Assembly (NCBI RefSeq): GCF_038404745.2
Contig: NZ_JAYKTT020000074.1
Coordinates: forward strand, 42,289 to 106,288
Source: Chlorogloeopsis sp038404745
Lineage (GTDB): Bacteria; Cyanobacteriota; Cyanobacteriia; Cyanobacteriales; Nostocaceae
DNA: 64,000 nt
Reading direction: 5' to 3'
Shown here: positions 50,863 through 59,320 of the stretch, one piece after another
Position numbering within the stretch: position 1 is the stretch's first letter
Layout: each line of letters begins with the position of its first letter
Notes under the pieces: model-generated
Told to the model about the DNA's origin: nothing
Seen by the model: only the letters and a program-made list of their open reading frames with translations
The model's database searches: none
Translations under genes and position numbers: made by a program

Positions 50863-52010
50863 ACCTTAATTGGCGATAGAGCTACACCTTTGTAGTAATG
50901 TCCCAAAATTTGCAAGTGATTGGCTCCCTGCCTTGCTAGATTATAGGCTCCCCATTGACTCAAGCCTATACCATGACCGAAGCCAAGTCCTTGAAGTATG
51001 AAAGCACCATTTCCATTAGAGACATTAAAGCGCGTGCTTCTTAGCTTTAAGGCAGTGCGAACTTCTTCGCCTTTGAGCATTTTTTCGCCCTTATCACCGA
51101 TGATTTTTAAGCTTTTGACACTACCGTAACGCGATCGCGTTTCTGGAATCATCTGCTTGACGTTGCCCACCTCTGGAAATTTGGCGCTAATTTCTGCTGG
51201 AGAAAAGCTTCTTACCCAGTTGCATTGTTGAATATTCTGATCAAAGTCTGGCACTGCACGCAGGTACGGCAGAGGATTTCCCCAAACATCTTCGACGTTT
51301 TCCGTATGCCCACCGGAACAAGCATGGAAAGCTGAGAGAATAATTCGATTTTGGTAGGTGAGCACTTTCCCGGCTGTACTATCGACAGCAGCATAGGTAG
51401 TGGGAGATTCGCTAATTACGCCTTTGTAAATCTGCCAGCGATCAGGAGTTTTTCCTAAGTCATAAATAGGATTATTGCGTTCTTTTTCCCGCTTGTAAAG
51501 AGCATAGGTACGAGCGGCGATCGCTTGAGCTTTGAGGGCTTCTTGTGGCCATCTGGCGTCCACTTCGCCACCAATAACGCTGTAGAGATATTCTTCTAAA
51601 TCCACCCAGTTAACGGCGGTTAAACCTTTCTCTGTGGGAACAACTAAAGTTCTGCCTCGATACCAGCGATCGCCTATATAAACAAATCCTTTTCCTTCTG
51701 GTTCTATCCAAAATAAAGGAGATTTCCACCTATCCAAAGCAACTCCGCCAGGAACAGCTTGGGCATAATATGAATTCATTGCCGGCAATTGTCCCAGAGT
51801 CTTACCGCTACCATCCTTGACGATCGCAGTTGTGGAACTGCCAACTTTTACCTGATTGACATCCCGCTCAATGGCAACGCGCAAGATTACAGATGCTTGT
51901 GCTGGTGCTATTAATGCAATCCATAAAATGATACCAAACCACCAATGGCGTCCTTTTATTTGGGAAAGCAAAGAGGCTAAGAACAGTTGGAATTTCATGC
52001 CGCTGAACAT
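50856..52010 (-). CDS. SpoIID/LytB-domain protein
   Basis: The protein has 384 residues. An N-terminal signal anchor (about 20-40: WFGIILWIALIAPAQAS) suggests export to the periplasm. The SpoIID domain is complete: EEYLYSVIGGEVDARWPQEA, KAQAIAARTYALYKREKERN, ILSAFHACSGGHTENVEDVW and GLGFGHGIGLSQWGAYNLAR. In sporulating bacteria the family acts on denuded glycan strands of peptidoglycan (lytic transglycosylase). The role in cyanobacteria is assumed to be cell-wall remodelling. ATG codons at 52010 and 51998 are both possible starts. Confidence 0.9.
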   Translation of the reverse strand: MFSGMKFQLFLASLLSQIKGRHWWFGIILWIALIAPAQASVILRVAIERDVNQVKVGSSTTAIVKDGSGKTLGQLPAMNSYYAQAVPGGVALDRWKSPLFWIEPEGKGFVYIGDRWYRGRTLVVPTEKGLTAVNWVDLEEYLYSVIGGEVDARWPQEALKAQAIAARTYALYKREKERNNPIYDLGKTPDRWQIYKGVISESPTTYAAVDSTAGKVLTYQNRIILSAFHACSGGHTENVEDVWGNPLPYLRAVPDFDQNIQQCNWVRSFSPAEISAKFPEVGNVKQMIPETRSRYGSVKSLKIIGDKGEKMLKGEEVRTALKLRSTRFNVSNGNGAFILQGLGFGHGIGLSQWGAYNLARQGANHLQILGHYYKGVALSPIKVK

Positions 52011-52246
52011 CTAGTTAGAGTTGTATAATTTTATGCTTGTTTATGTAGAAATTTGCTGGAGACAACCTGTGATCTCCAGTAGATACAGATGAGATTAACC
52101 GTTCTACATTGGCAACCAGGTTTTTGTTGTTTGTCGTTGCTTCATGCTTAGTTGTTCCCGATGAAGAAGACGCGGTGACGCGCACAAAGAATAATTCCCC
52201 GCGTCACCGCGTCTCCCTGTCTCCTCATCCCCCTAATCCCTAGCCC
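52011..52246. repeat. Spacer with small family B tract
   Basis: Positions 52165-52246 hold GACGCGGTGACGCGCACAAA, CCCCGCGTCACCGCGTCTCC and CCCCCTAATCCCTAGCCCC. GACGCGGTGACGCG and CGCGTCACCGCGTC are inverted halves able to form a long hairpin. It lies just downstream of trpB and could end its transcript. The part next to the SpoIID gene is ordinary spacer. Confidence 0.55.
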
Positions 52247-53491
52247 CTAGTTCCTACCCTCTAGTCCCCTTGCAGCTACTGTTTGCACATCTTTATCACC
52301 ACGCCCAGAACAGTTAATGACAATGCGGGGGTTACCGTTAAGTTGCGGACATAGGCTTTCTAGGTAGGCGATCGCATGAGCAGTTTCCAGTGCTGGTATT
52401 ATCCCCTCTAACCGTGAAAGTCTCTGGAATGCAGACAAAGCTTCTTCATCTGTGACGCTGTAATACTCAGCACGGCCAATTTCTTTCAAAAAGCTGTGTT
52501 CTGGCCCCACACCAGGATAATCTAAGCCAGCACTAATCGAATGCGCCTCAATTACCTGCCCATCGTCATCTTGTAATAGATAACTCATTGCTCCATGCAA
52601 TACACCAATACGTCCTTTTGTCAAGGTAGCGGCGTGTTTATCTGTACCAACTCCTTCTCCGGCAGCTTCCACGCCTACTAACCGTACCGACGGTTCATCG
52701 ACAAACTCGTGGAACAATCCCATGGCATTAGAACCGCCACCAACACAAGCGATGAGAATATCGGGCAACCCACCCCATTTTTCCATTGCTTGGGCGCGAG
52801 TTTCTTTTCCAATCACTACATGAAAATCCCTTACCATCATTGGGTAAGGATGAGGCCCTGCTACCGAACCTAAGATGTAGTGAGTCGTTTCTACATTTGT
52901 CACCCAATCCCGAATTGCTTCAGAAGTGGCATCTTTGAGCGTACCCGTTCCTGCTGCCACCGGACGCACTTCTGCTCCCATCAATCGCATTCTAAATACA
53001 TTTAAGGCTTGGCGTTCCATATCGTGAACGCCCATATAAATTACGCATTGAAGCCCAAAACGAGCGCAAACAGTAGCTGTAGCTACTCCATGTTGCCCAG
53101 CGCCAGTTTCCGCGATAATTCGCTGCTTGCCCATCCGTTTCGCCAATAACACCTGGCCGAGTGCATTATTGATTTTATGAGCGCCTGTATGATTTAAATC
53201 TTCTCTTTTTAAGTAAATTTGCGGCCCTGTACCATCTGGGCGAGCATAGTGAGCGGTGAGGCGTTCGGCAAAATACAACGGAGTAGGACGTCCTACATAA
53301 TCGTGTAGTAACTGTTGTAGTTCTGCAACAAAGCCTGGTTCATGACGGTATTGCTGATAGGCTGTTTCTAGTTCCGCTAACGCTGGCATGAGCGTTTCTG
53401 GAACGTATTTACCGCCAAAACGACCAAAGCGTCCTTGGGGATCGGGGCGATGGGTAGTTGAAGAATTCGGGGGAATGGGAGTTGTAGTCAC
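52247..53491 (-). CDS. trpB: Tryptophan synthase beta chain
   Basis: This 414-residue PLP enzyme condenses indole with serine to give tryptophan. The PLP lysine is K106 in LNHTGAHKINNALGQ. The phosphate-binding loop is CVGGGSNAMGLFH, and the N-terminal GRFGRFGGKYVPETLMPAL is typical of the TrpB1 type that pairs with TrpA. The start codon is GTG at 53489-53491. trpA is not adjacent. The gene upstream on the same strand is an FGGY kinase 70 bases away, and they may share a transcript, although no functional link is known. Confidence 0.97.
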   Translation of the reverse strand: MTTTPIPPNSSTTHRPDPQGRFGRFGGKYVPETLMPALAELETAYQQYRHEPGFVAELQQLLHDYVGRPTPLYFAERLTAHYARPDGTGPQIYLKREDLNHTGAHKINNALGQVLLAKRMGKQRIIAETGAGQHGVATATVCARFGLQCVIYMGVHDMERQALNVFRMRLMGAEVRPVAAGTGTLKDATSEAIRDWVTNVETTHYILGSVAGPHPYPMMVRDFHVVIGKETRAQAMEKWGGLPDILIACVGGGSNAMGLFHEFVDEPSVRLVGVEAAGEGVGTDKHAATLTKGRIGVLHGAMSYLLQDDDGQVIEAHSISAGLDYPGVGPEHSFLKEIGRAEYYSVTDEEALSAFQRLSRLEGIIPALETAHAIAYLESLCPQLNGNPRIVINCSGRGDKDVQTVAARGLEGRN

Positions 53492-53561
53492 GGAATGATT
53501 TTCAATTACGGGACGATAAATAATTATAAGAAAGTCTGAGGCACATGAGGTATGGTTGCAG

Positions 53562-54818
53562 TTATTCTCTCATCCCACCCATGGCTAAAACAGCCGTTCC
53601 ATAAGCTGCTTCCGTATGCAACGGGCGGACAACAGGCACTTGCAAATACCGCTGCCGAATTTCTGTCCAGGTATCATTTGCTGCTCCACCACCTGCCGAA
53701 TACACACAGTTTAATTTATCTGCTCCTAACTGCTGTAATAATTCATAACCCCGTGCTTCAATCCGGGCAATACTTTCTAATAAGCCATGCAAAAACTCTA
53801 CAGGACTATCTGGACGTGGTTCCAGTCGCGGCGGTAAATTTGGATCATTGATGGGAAAGCGATCGCCTGCTTTCAATAAGGGATAATAATCCAAATTACT
53901 TGCTTTAGTGGCGTCAATTTCCTGGCTAAACCTTTCTAATTCAGCATCCGTAAAAAATTGCCGCAGCACTGCACCACCCGTATTGGAAGCACCTCCAGTT
54001 AGCCATAAATCCCCTAATCGATGGCTATAAATTCCATACCTGGCATCTTCAACACGGGTGCGACTCAACAGTTTTAGAACCAGTGTAGAACCAACAGATG
54101 TTACCCCCTCGCCAGGCAATTTTGCGCCACTAGCAATAAATGCGGCAATGCTATCTGTGGTACCAGCACAAATCAGGCAATTTTGTGGAAAATTGAACTT
54201 CACAGCAACTTCAGGATCTATCTCCGCTATGGGAGTTCCAGGAGTAAATATTTTAGGTAAATGAATTGGGATTTGTAGTTTTTCCAACCATTGTGGGTAT
54301 TTCAATGTTTCTACGTCATAACCCAACTTCAAAGCATTGTGGTAATCGCTAATACCTAACTGCCCATGCAGTAAAAATGTTAGCCAGTCTGCTTGATGGA
54401 GAAAATATCTAGCTTGGTTAAAATCAGGCTGTTGTGCCATCCATAGCAGTTTTGCCAGACTCGATGTTGCGCTTAAAACAGTATGGTTTGGAGGAGCTAC
54501 ACTCTTCAACTTGTTCAGCACAATTGCGCCTCGTCCATCGTTATATAGTAAAGGCGTACTTACAGGATTACCAACAGGATCGCAAAGTAAGACAGTAGAA
54601 GACGTACCGTCAATAGCGATCGCTTGAATTTCTTGCCGTACTTCCCCAGGTATTTGTTCCAGCAGACTAAACAAAGCTACTTGCCAATCTCTTGCTAAGT
54701 TTGAGTCAGAAGACATTGCAAAGGGATATCGCGCCTGGTGTTGGATACTCCCTTGTTGATCAATCACCACATCCCGCGCACCAGAAGTACCAAAGTCCAT
54801 ACCTAAGTACAATCCCAT
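53562..54818 (-). CDS. FGGY-family sugar kinase, D-ribulose-kinase type
   Basis: The protein has 418 residues with both actin-like halves: MGLYLGMDFGTSGARDVVID at the N-terminus, AIAIDGTSSTVLLCDP, CAGTTDSIAAFIASGA (catalytic Asp) and VYSAGGGAANDTWTEIRQRY near the end. The short length and these features resemble the cyanobacterial SePSK and plant XK-1 group, for which D-ribulose phosphorylation has been reported, rather than glycerol kinase or ordinary xylulokinase. It starts with ATG at 54818. It is divergent from psaM with 130 bases between, and lies upstream of trpB. Confidence 0.85.
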   Translation of the reverse strand: MGLYLGMDFGTSGARDVVIDQQGSIQHQARYPFAMSSDSNLARDWQVALFSLLEQIPGEVRQEIQAIAIDGTSSTVLLCDPVGNPVSTPLLYNDGRGAIVLNKLKSVAPPNHTVLSATSSLAKLLWMAQQPDFNQARYFLHQADWLTFLLHGQLGISDYHNALKLGYDVETLKYPQWLEKLQIPIHLPKIFTPGTPIAEIDPEVAVKFNFPQNCLICAGTTDSIAAFIASGAKLPGEGVTSVGSTLVLKLLSRTRVEDARYGIYSHRLGDLWLTGGASNTGGAVLRQFFTDAELERFSQEIDATKASNLDYYPLLKAGDRFPINDPNLPPRLEPRPDSPVEFLHGLLESIARIEARGYELLQQLGADKLNCVYSAGGGAANDTWTEIRQRYLQVPVVRPLHTEAAYGTAVLAMGGMRE

Positions 54819-54933
54819 ATTTTTATAAAATTTTCTAATGATAAATGACTAATGACCAATTTGTTTCAACTTGTAACAACATATTCCCCTATCCAGACAA
54901 AACAGGGAAAAGTAGTAAACAAACCGATCAATT

Positions 54934-54939
54934 AGGAGG
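54934..54939 (+). promoter_or_regulatory. Ribosome binding site of psaM
   Basis: AGGAGG lies 9 bases before the psaM ATG at 54949. It supports expression of this very short frame. Confidence 0.8.
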
Positions 54940-54948
54940 CCTTAAACC

Positions 54949-55044
54949 ATGTCTATCTCTGATACTCAAGTTTACATCGCTTTAGTCGTGGCAATTATTC
55001 CAGGCTTTTTGGCTTGGCGGCTAGCAACAGAACTTTATAAATAG
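54949..55044 (+). CDS. psaM: Photosystem I reaction centre subunit XII (PsaM)
   Basis: This 31-codon gene is easily missed because of its length. It encodes a single-helix membrane peptide starting MSISDTQVYIALVVAI and ending FLAWRLATELYK, which matches the PsaM family along its length. PsaM sits at the trimer interface of photosystem I in the thylakoid membrane, near PsaL and PsaI. AGGAGG lies 9 bases upstream. It appears to be monocistronic, with a family B tract directly after its stop codon that may end the transcript. Confidence 0.95.
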   Translation: MSISDTQVYIALVVAIIPGFLAWRLATELYK

Positions 55045-55180
55045 GGACTGGGTACTGGGGATTGGGAAGAAAAGGACAAGGTGACACGGTGAGACGGTGA
55101 CACGGAGAATGAATCTCTCCCCCTCTCCCACTCTCCCCCTCTCCTCTTCCTAGCCCCTAGTCCCTAATCCCTACTCTTCT
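55045..55180 (-). repeat. Family B composite tract, inverse of 50741-50862
   Basis: GGGACTGGGTACTGGGGATT leads into GGACAAGGTGACACGGTGAG, ACGGAGAATGAATCTCTCCC, runs of CTCTCCCCCTCTCC, CTCTTCCTAGCCCCTAGTCC and CTAATCCC. This is the reverse complement of the module order at 50741-50862. The two copies flank spoIID-like, trpB, the kinase and psaM over about 4.2 kb, in inverted orientation. Confidence 0.7.
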
Positions 55181-55407
55181 CGAACCTGACACTCAAGGGT
55201 GTGGTTGCTTAGTACTTTTGGTTTAATACCGTCAAGCACTTGCAAATATCACTTTTGTGTGCCAGGTTTATTTTTAAATTGCTATACACCTGTAGCAAAT
55301 TGGGAAAAATAAAGTAATATTACAGCTAAACAAAACAAATATTGTAAACAGCACAAAAGTATTGTTTACTGAGCATCAATTCCATCAGGGAGAATATTTT
55401 AGTACCT
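55045..55407. other. Spacer after psaM
   Basis: The first 136 bases are a family B composite tract (55045-55180). The rest (55181-55407) is AT-rich and holds the upstream region of the next gene. I see no gene. Confidence 0.5.
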
Positions 55408-55818
55408 ATGAATGCACTTCAACCATCTAGAACTCCACTACAGCCAATACCAAAACGCCGAGCTGCTCCTCGTCCAAAACGGCAATTACGACAACGTTCT
55501 TACCAAGTTTTGGCACTAGAAACAACAGCCAAAATAGGAGTTAACGTTTTAGTCTCAGCAGTAGCAATATCGGCTCTAGTAAAGCTTTTACCATTTCATC
55601 AATCACAGCAAGAAAAGTTGCGAGAAATCCGCACTGAAGTCAAGCTCATGGAAGAGCGAGTCAGTAAATTGCAGGCAGAATTTAGCCGGAACTTCGACCC
55701 AAGTCAAGCCAAAGCTATTATGCAAGAGCAATCACATCGATTAGCTCCAAATCAGCGCCCAATTGTCCTTCTAAAACAGGAAACCTCTGAAATTAAACAA
55801 GCAGAGTCATCAAATTAA
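55408..55818 (+). CDS. Small membrane protein with coiled coil, 136 residues
   Basis: A basic, proline-rich N-terminus (about 1-35, PIPKRRAAPRPKRQLRQRS) is followed by one transmembrane helix (about 45-65, VNVLVSAVAISALVKLLPF), a coiled coil (about 68-95, EKLREIRTEVKLMEERVSKL) and a short polar tail. I take it as a conserved cyanobacterial protein of unknown function with one membrane span. It is downstream of psaM but separated by 363 bases, so it probably has its own promoter. It starts with ATG at 55408 after GGGAG. Confidence 0.7.
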   Translation: MNALQPSRTPLQPIPKRRAAPRPKRQLRQRSYQVLALETTAKIGVNVLVSAVAISALVKLLPFHQSQQEKLREIRTEVKLMEERVSKLQAEFSRNFDPSQAKAIMQEQSHRLAPNQRPIVLLKQETSEIKQAESSN

Positions 55819-56176
55819 GTAAGCTAATATTTCAGATTTGGAATTGTGGTTAATTGAGATTTACTGACTGAGGACTATTTATAAATAACTTAGTCATTAA
55901 AAAAGCTATTAGCTAATAGTTAAGTCGCAATAGACGATTTGTTTAGATCTCTTTACTTGCTAAAAATTATCCATAGCCAAATCATAAACTTCACAAATGT
56001 ATGGAAAAGCTAAACTTAATTCTAGACTCAACCATTAGCAGCAAGCTTATTTTTGATGATCTAACTCAAAATATAGTTGCTTAAATAGCTAACAAATTAT
56101 AAAAAATGGTGGCGACAATGGATTAAATAAATGTTAATTATCCCGTCGTCATAAAATACAGGTGTGTAAAATCTAC
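55819..56176. other. AT-rich spacer
   Basis: These 358 bases between convergent genes are AT-rich. A 27-codon frame at 56001-56084 has no ribosome binding site or homology and is not called. No strong hairpin or dispersed repeat is seen, apart from TTAGCTAATAG-like phrases near 55905-55925. Confidence 0.4.
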
Positions 56177-56896
56177 CTATTTAAAATGTGAAATAGAAGT
56201 AAGTTCTTTCAACCAACTTTCAACTTGCAAACGCAAGCGCCAGCCTGGATCTTTCCTTGTTGTGCAAGACAAAGGTAGTAAATTCAAAGCACGACGATAG
56301 TCAGCGATCGCACAATTCCAGTCACCCCACAAATGATAAGTTCTACCACGCTCGGCAAAAATGTGTCCTTCTAATTGCTCAAAAAGCAATGCCATCTCAA
56401 AATTATCAATAGCTTTTTCATAGTCGCCCAAATCGCGCCAGGTAATACCTTGATTCAGCCAAGCTCTAACATAACTAGGATTCAAATCCAACGCTCGCTC
56501 GTAGTCGGCGATCGCTGCAATTAATTCTCCACGCGCTGCATAGTAGTTTGCTCGATTGTTATAAGCGCTAGCTAACTTAGGATTCAGTTTTAGAGCCTTA
56601 TTATAATCACAGAAAGCTTTTTGCCTTTGTCCGCATTGAAAGTAAATTAATCCCCGATTGTTGTAATCAATGGCATTGTGCGGATGACGATGAATTAGTT
56701 GACTCAATAGTGTGATCGCTTCAGTGTAATCTCCTTGTTGAGCCGAAGTTAAAGCACACAAGCGTAAGTAACTGTCACCAAAAGCAGAGTAATCGTTACT
56801 ATTAGCCTCTATTTCATGTTCATTAGTATCTTTAATTACATTTATATATGGGCAATTTCGCTGCTGACTAGATTTTAAAAATGATTGACTGTTCAT
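56177..56896 (-). CDS. TPR-repeat protein
   Basis: From the ATG at 56894-56896, with AGGCAGGA just upstream, the protein has 239 residues. An ATG at 56932 would add 12. About five tetratricopeptide repeats fill residues 40-225: DYNNRGLIYFQCGQRQKAFC, AYNNRANYYAARGELIAAIA, AWLNQGITWRDLGDYEKAID and ERGRTYHLWGDWNCAIADYR. There is no signal peptide or membrane helix. TPR proteins of this kind act as protein-protein adaptors, and the partner is unknown. Confidence 0.85.
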   Translation of the reverse strand: MNSQSFLKSSQQRNCPYINVIKDTNEHEIEANSNDYSAFGDSYLRLCALTSAQQGDYTEAITLLSQLIHRHPHNAIDYNNRGLIYFQCGQRQKAFCDYNKALKLNPKLASAYNNRANYYAARGELIAAIADYERALDLNPSYVRAWLNQGITWRDLGDYEKAIDNFEMALLFEQLEGHIFAERGRTYHLWGDWNCAIADYRRALNLLPLSCTTRKDPGWRLRLQVESWLKELTSISHFK

Positions 56897-57238
56897 ATTG
56901 TCCTGCCTGGGGTATATACTTTTTGAACTCAATCTATAATTTTTTTAGTACTTTTAACGCTGCTCCGGCGTTACTCGCTAAGGTGTTTATGAGTACTTGG
57001 AAGCATTCTATCTGAATCTCATTATGTGCAACAGGTGTATGCAACAGATGTGAGTATTCGTCATATCCAATAGATCCTCAAACTTAAGAATGAATACTTC
57101 ATCCCTAAGTTGAATTCCTGAAACTACAAAGATCAATCGAACAGAATAGTCAATTCGTAGGAGCAACAACTTGGTAAAATGCCAACAAGCGACTCAGACA
57201 TTTTTTAGTTGATAATTATAATTTTGAAAAATTTTCTT
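56897..57238. other. Divergent promoter spacer
   Basis: The 342 bases between the TPR gene and the 57239 gene contain GGAGCGTTACTCGCTAAGG-like sequence, but no gene, no clear operator and no repeat family I can identify. Both promoters presumably lie here. Confidence 0.35.
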
Positions 57239-57703
57239 ATGGCAACAGCAATTACTTACCCAAATGCACCTGATTTAACAACCGATGATTATGTTGTCAT
57301 CGGTCTAGCAACTTGCTTCATCAAAGAAGACGGAGAAGTTCATCAAGTAGAAGTTATAGAACCGATTCCCTCTGCGGCGTTGGAAGCGATCATTAAAGGT
57401 ATTCCCACTTCCTATAGATTTGCTTGTGGAACAACTTTAGGAAGTGTACTTGATGGCGAGACACTCACAACACCTGCTAACTTCCCACAAAAAGCCCAAT
57501 TCTGTGATGAATTTGCATTACGGGCGATCGCTGCGGCACGAACTTACAAACGTAGTGCTACTACAAAATCTCTGATTCCTCTAGGCAGCACTTATACCGA
57601 TTTGAATTATTCTACAGAAAGAAAGCGGGTGCTAAACGCTACACGTGTAGTATCTAAAGAAGATAACGTCAAACAGCACTCTCACACCCACAAAGTTTTA
57701 TAA
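57239..57703 (+). CDS. Hypothetical protein, 154 residues
   Basis: I start it at the ATG at 57239 (MATAITYPNAPDLTTDDYVV). An earlier in-frame codon at 57209 would add an odd hydrophobic lead. The protein is soluble, with VEVIEPIPSAALEAIIKGIP and RFACGTTLGSVLDGETLTTP, and a polar tail ending in several histidines (KQHSHTHKVL). It looks like a conserved cyanobacterial protein of unknown function. A TAGTTAG heptamer run follows its stop. Confidence 0.7.
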   Translation: MATAITYPNAPDLTTDDYVVIGLATCFIKEDGEVHQVEVIEPIPSAALEAIIKGIPTSYRFACGTTLGSVLDGETLTTPANFPQKAQFCDEFALRAIAAARTYKRSATTKSLIPLGSTYTDLNYSTERKRVLNATRVVSKEDNVKQHSHTHKVL

Positions 57704-57715
57704 ATTGGAGATAGT

Positions 57716-57740
57716 AGTTAGTAGTTAGTAGTTAGTAGGT
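57716..57740 (+). repeat. TAGTTAG heptamer run (STRR type)
   Basis: Three to four copies of AGTAGTT in tandem directly after the stop of the 57239 gene. Similar TTAGTGG or TTAGTAG runs occur next to family A repeats at 5190, 17785, 18935 and 25515. Confidence 0.65.
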
Positions 57741-57833
57741 AATGTTTAATTTTTGAGAAAAGAAGCATTTACTGATACAGTTAGATACAACTAATAACTG
57801 ACCGCTAATGAGCAACAATCAACGAAAAATACT

Positions 57834-58391
57834 ATGTTAAAACTTTACGGTGGCGCTCGCAGTCGGGCATCAATTGTTCAATGGTATATAGAAGAATTGG
57901 GAATTCCCTACGAATTTATCATGCTAGATATGCAGGCTGGAGAACACCGTAAACCAGAGTATCTAGCAATCAATCCGATGGGTAAAGTTCCGGCGATTGT
58001 TGACGGTAATCTTCAGATTTGGGAATCTGGGGCAATTTTACTTTATCTCGATGAGAAGTATGGCAAAGTCAAGCATTCTTTAGAAGAACGTGCCAAAATA
58101 GCTCAGTGGGTGTTGTTTGGCAATTCTACCCTAAGCACAGGTATATTTATGGAAGCTACCCGTGAGCAGGAATTACCCCGCCTGATGACTCCCCTAAATG
58201 AAATTCTCCAGCGCCAACAATTTTTATTGGGTAATACATTTACTGTCGCTGATGTAGCAGTTGGATCTGTTTTAGCTTATATTACGACTCTACTTAAGCT
58301 AAATCTGAGTATCTATCCAGCTTTATTTACCTACTGTAAGCGATTATCTGAGCGTCCAGCGTTTCAAAAAAGCATTGGTTCTCGTAGTTAA
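57834..58391 (+). CDS. Glutathione S-transferase family protein
   Basis: The protein has 185 residues. The thioredoxin-like N-domain has MLKLYGGARSRASIVQWYIE, PMGKVPAIVDG and the glutathione-contacting ES pair in LQIWESGAILLYLDEKYG. The helical C-domain has FLLGNTFTVADVAVGSVLAY, with the N-capping Asp typical of GSTs. It is slightly shorter than usual. The catalytic residue at the start (Ser10 or nearby) is plausible for a theta/beta-like class, but the substrate is unknown. It starts with ATG at 57834. Confidence 0.9.
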   Translation: MLKLYGGARSRASIVQWYIEELGIPYEFIMLDMQAGEHRKPEYLAINPMGKVPAIVDGNLQIWESGAILLYLDEKYGKVKHSLEERAKIAQWVLFGNSTLSTGIFMEATREQELPRLMTPLNEILQRQQFLLGNTFTVADVAVGSVLAYITTLLKLNLSIYPALFTYCKRLSERPAFQKSIGSRS

Positions 58392-58410
58392 AGATAGTAG
58401 ATAGTATAGA

Positions 58411-58490
58411 GAGCCAGAGGCTCTAGTTCTCGTTACCAGGTTGAACCTGGTAACAAGAGTTTGTGGGCTGATGCCTCCAGGCTCTTAACC
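58411..58490. repeat. Palindromic repeat with perfect 11-bp stem
   Basis: GAGCC-AGA-GGCTC (58411-58423) is followed by GTTACCAGGTT-G-AACCTGGTAAC (58432-58454), a perfect 11-bp inverted repeat with a single central base, and then GATGCCTCCAGGCTC. It may also end the GST transcript. It is related in type to the repeat at 25575-25640. Confidence 0.75.
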
Positions 58491-58536
58491 AATGTACTGA
58501 CGCGAAATTTAGCCATTAGCCATTAACCACTAAATA

Positions 58537-58696
58537 CTGTACGGGCGGGTTTAAAAGAGAAATTATCAGTTTTAACCGAAAAATCATCAATGAAACCCGC
58601 CCGGCAGTCGCTACAATCGGGAGAACCCGACGCCAGTTGCTTTATGCCGGAGAACCCGTCCACCGCACTGGCTCCGCAACGCGCTGCCTCCCCTAC
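58537..58696 (-). repeat. Family A repeat, long composite form
   Basis: CTGTACGGGCGGGTTTAAAA, ATTATCAGTTTTAACCGAAA, AATGAAACCCGCCCGGCAGT, then GGGAGAACCCGACGCCAGTT, GCTTTATGCCGGAGAACCCG, TCCACCGCACTGGCTCCGCA and GCGCTGCCTCCCCTAC. The left 80 bases match 15564-15729 closely. The core differs and shares CTTTATGCCGG with 21640-21810. Confidence 0.75.
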
Positions 58697-58713
58697 TAAC
58701 CACTAACCCAAAT

Positions 58714-59205
58714 TTAACGATAGTTTGTAAATTGCAAGGCAACTGGATAATCTTCTTGCTTTAAGCGTTGGATGACAGATTGTAAATCATCTTTATTTTT
58801 AGCACTCACACGCACCGCATCGCCTTGAATTGAGGCTTGTACTTTTTTGAATTCGTCACGAATTAACTTGGAAATTTGTTTAGCAATCTCTTGACTAATA
58901 CCTTTTTTCAGTTTAATTTCTTGGCGAACGCGGTTACCAGTGGCTGATTCTACTTTGCCAAAATCAAGGATTTTTTGAGAAAGGTTACGTTTAGCTGCTT
59001 TTTCTCTCAAAATGTTGTGTACAGACTCTAAGGTGAACTCACTATCGGTGTTGACTACAATATTTTCTTCACCTAACTCTATTGTCGTTTGAGTATCTTT
59101 AAGATCATAACGGCTTTTAATATCTCGTGCAGTTTGATCCACAGCGTTAACCAATTCTTGTCTGTCAAAGTCGCTAACAATGTCAAAGGAATAGGTAGAA
59201 GCCAT
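58714..59205 (-). CDS. YajQ-family nucleotide-binding protein
   Basis: This 163-residue protein of the YajQ family (two RRM-like ferredoxin folds) starts MASTYSFDIVSDFDRQELVN and contains KSRYDLKDTQTTIELGEENI, VESATGNRVRQEIKLKKGIS and VQASIQGDAVRVSAKNKDDL, all family signatures. In other bacteria YajQ proteins bind cyclic di-GMP or nucleic acid. Whether this one does is not shown by the sequence. It starts with ATG at 59205. Confidence 0.93.
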   Translation of the reverse strand: MASTYSFDIVSDFDRQELVNAVDQTARDIKSRYDLKDTQTTIELGEENIVVNTDSEFTLESVHNILREKAAKRNLSQKILDFGKVESATGNRVRQEIKLKKGISQEIAKQISKLIRDEFKKVQASIQGDAVRVSAKNKDDLQSVIQRLKQEDYPVALQFTNYR

Positions 59206-59320
59206 AGTAAAGAGTTAGTAATTGGTTGTTGGTATGGGTGATTTAACTTAATATTCAGCCTTTTTAACCAAAGATATTTTAGCTAAATCCCTCCGTACAG
59301 TATTTGGTAGTAACCATCAA

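Larger units (their letters stand above)
58392..58713. other. Repeat-filled spacer
   Basis: The 322 bases between convergent GST and YajQ-type genes consist of a palindromic repeat (58411-58490) and a family A element (58537-58696). No gene is present. Confidence 0.6.

Noticed and set aside
56001..56084. 27-codon frame in the spacer before the TPR gene
   Set aside because: Ordinary chance frame in AT-rich DNA without a ribosome binding site; not similar to any small photosynthetic peptide I know.
57716..57740. CRISPR-like repeats
   Set aside because: Heptamer runs here and elsewhere have no spacers of constant length and no cas genes are present in the window.
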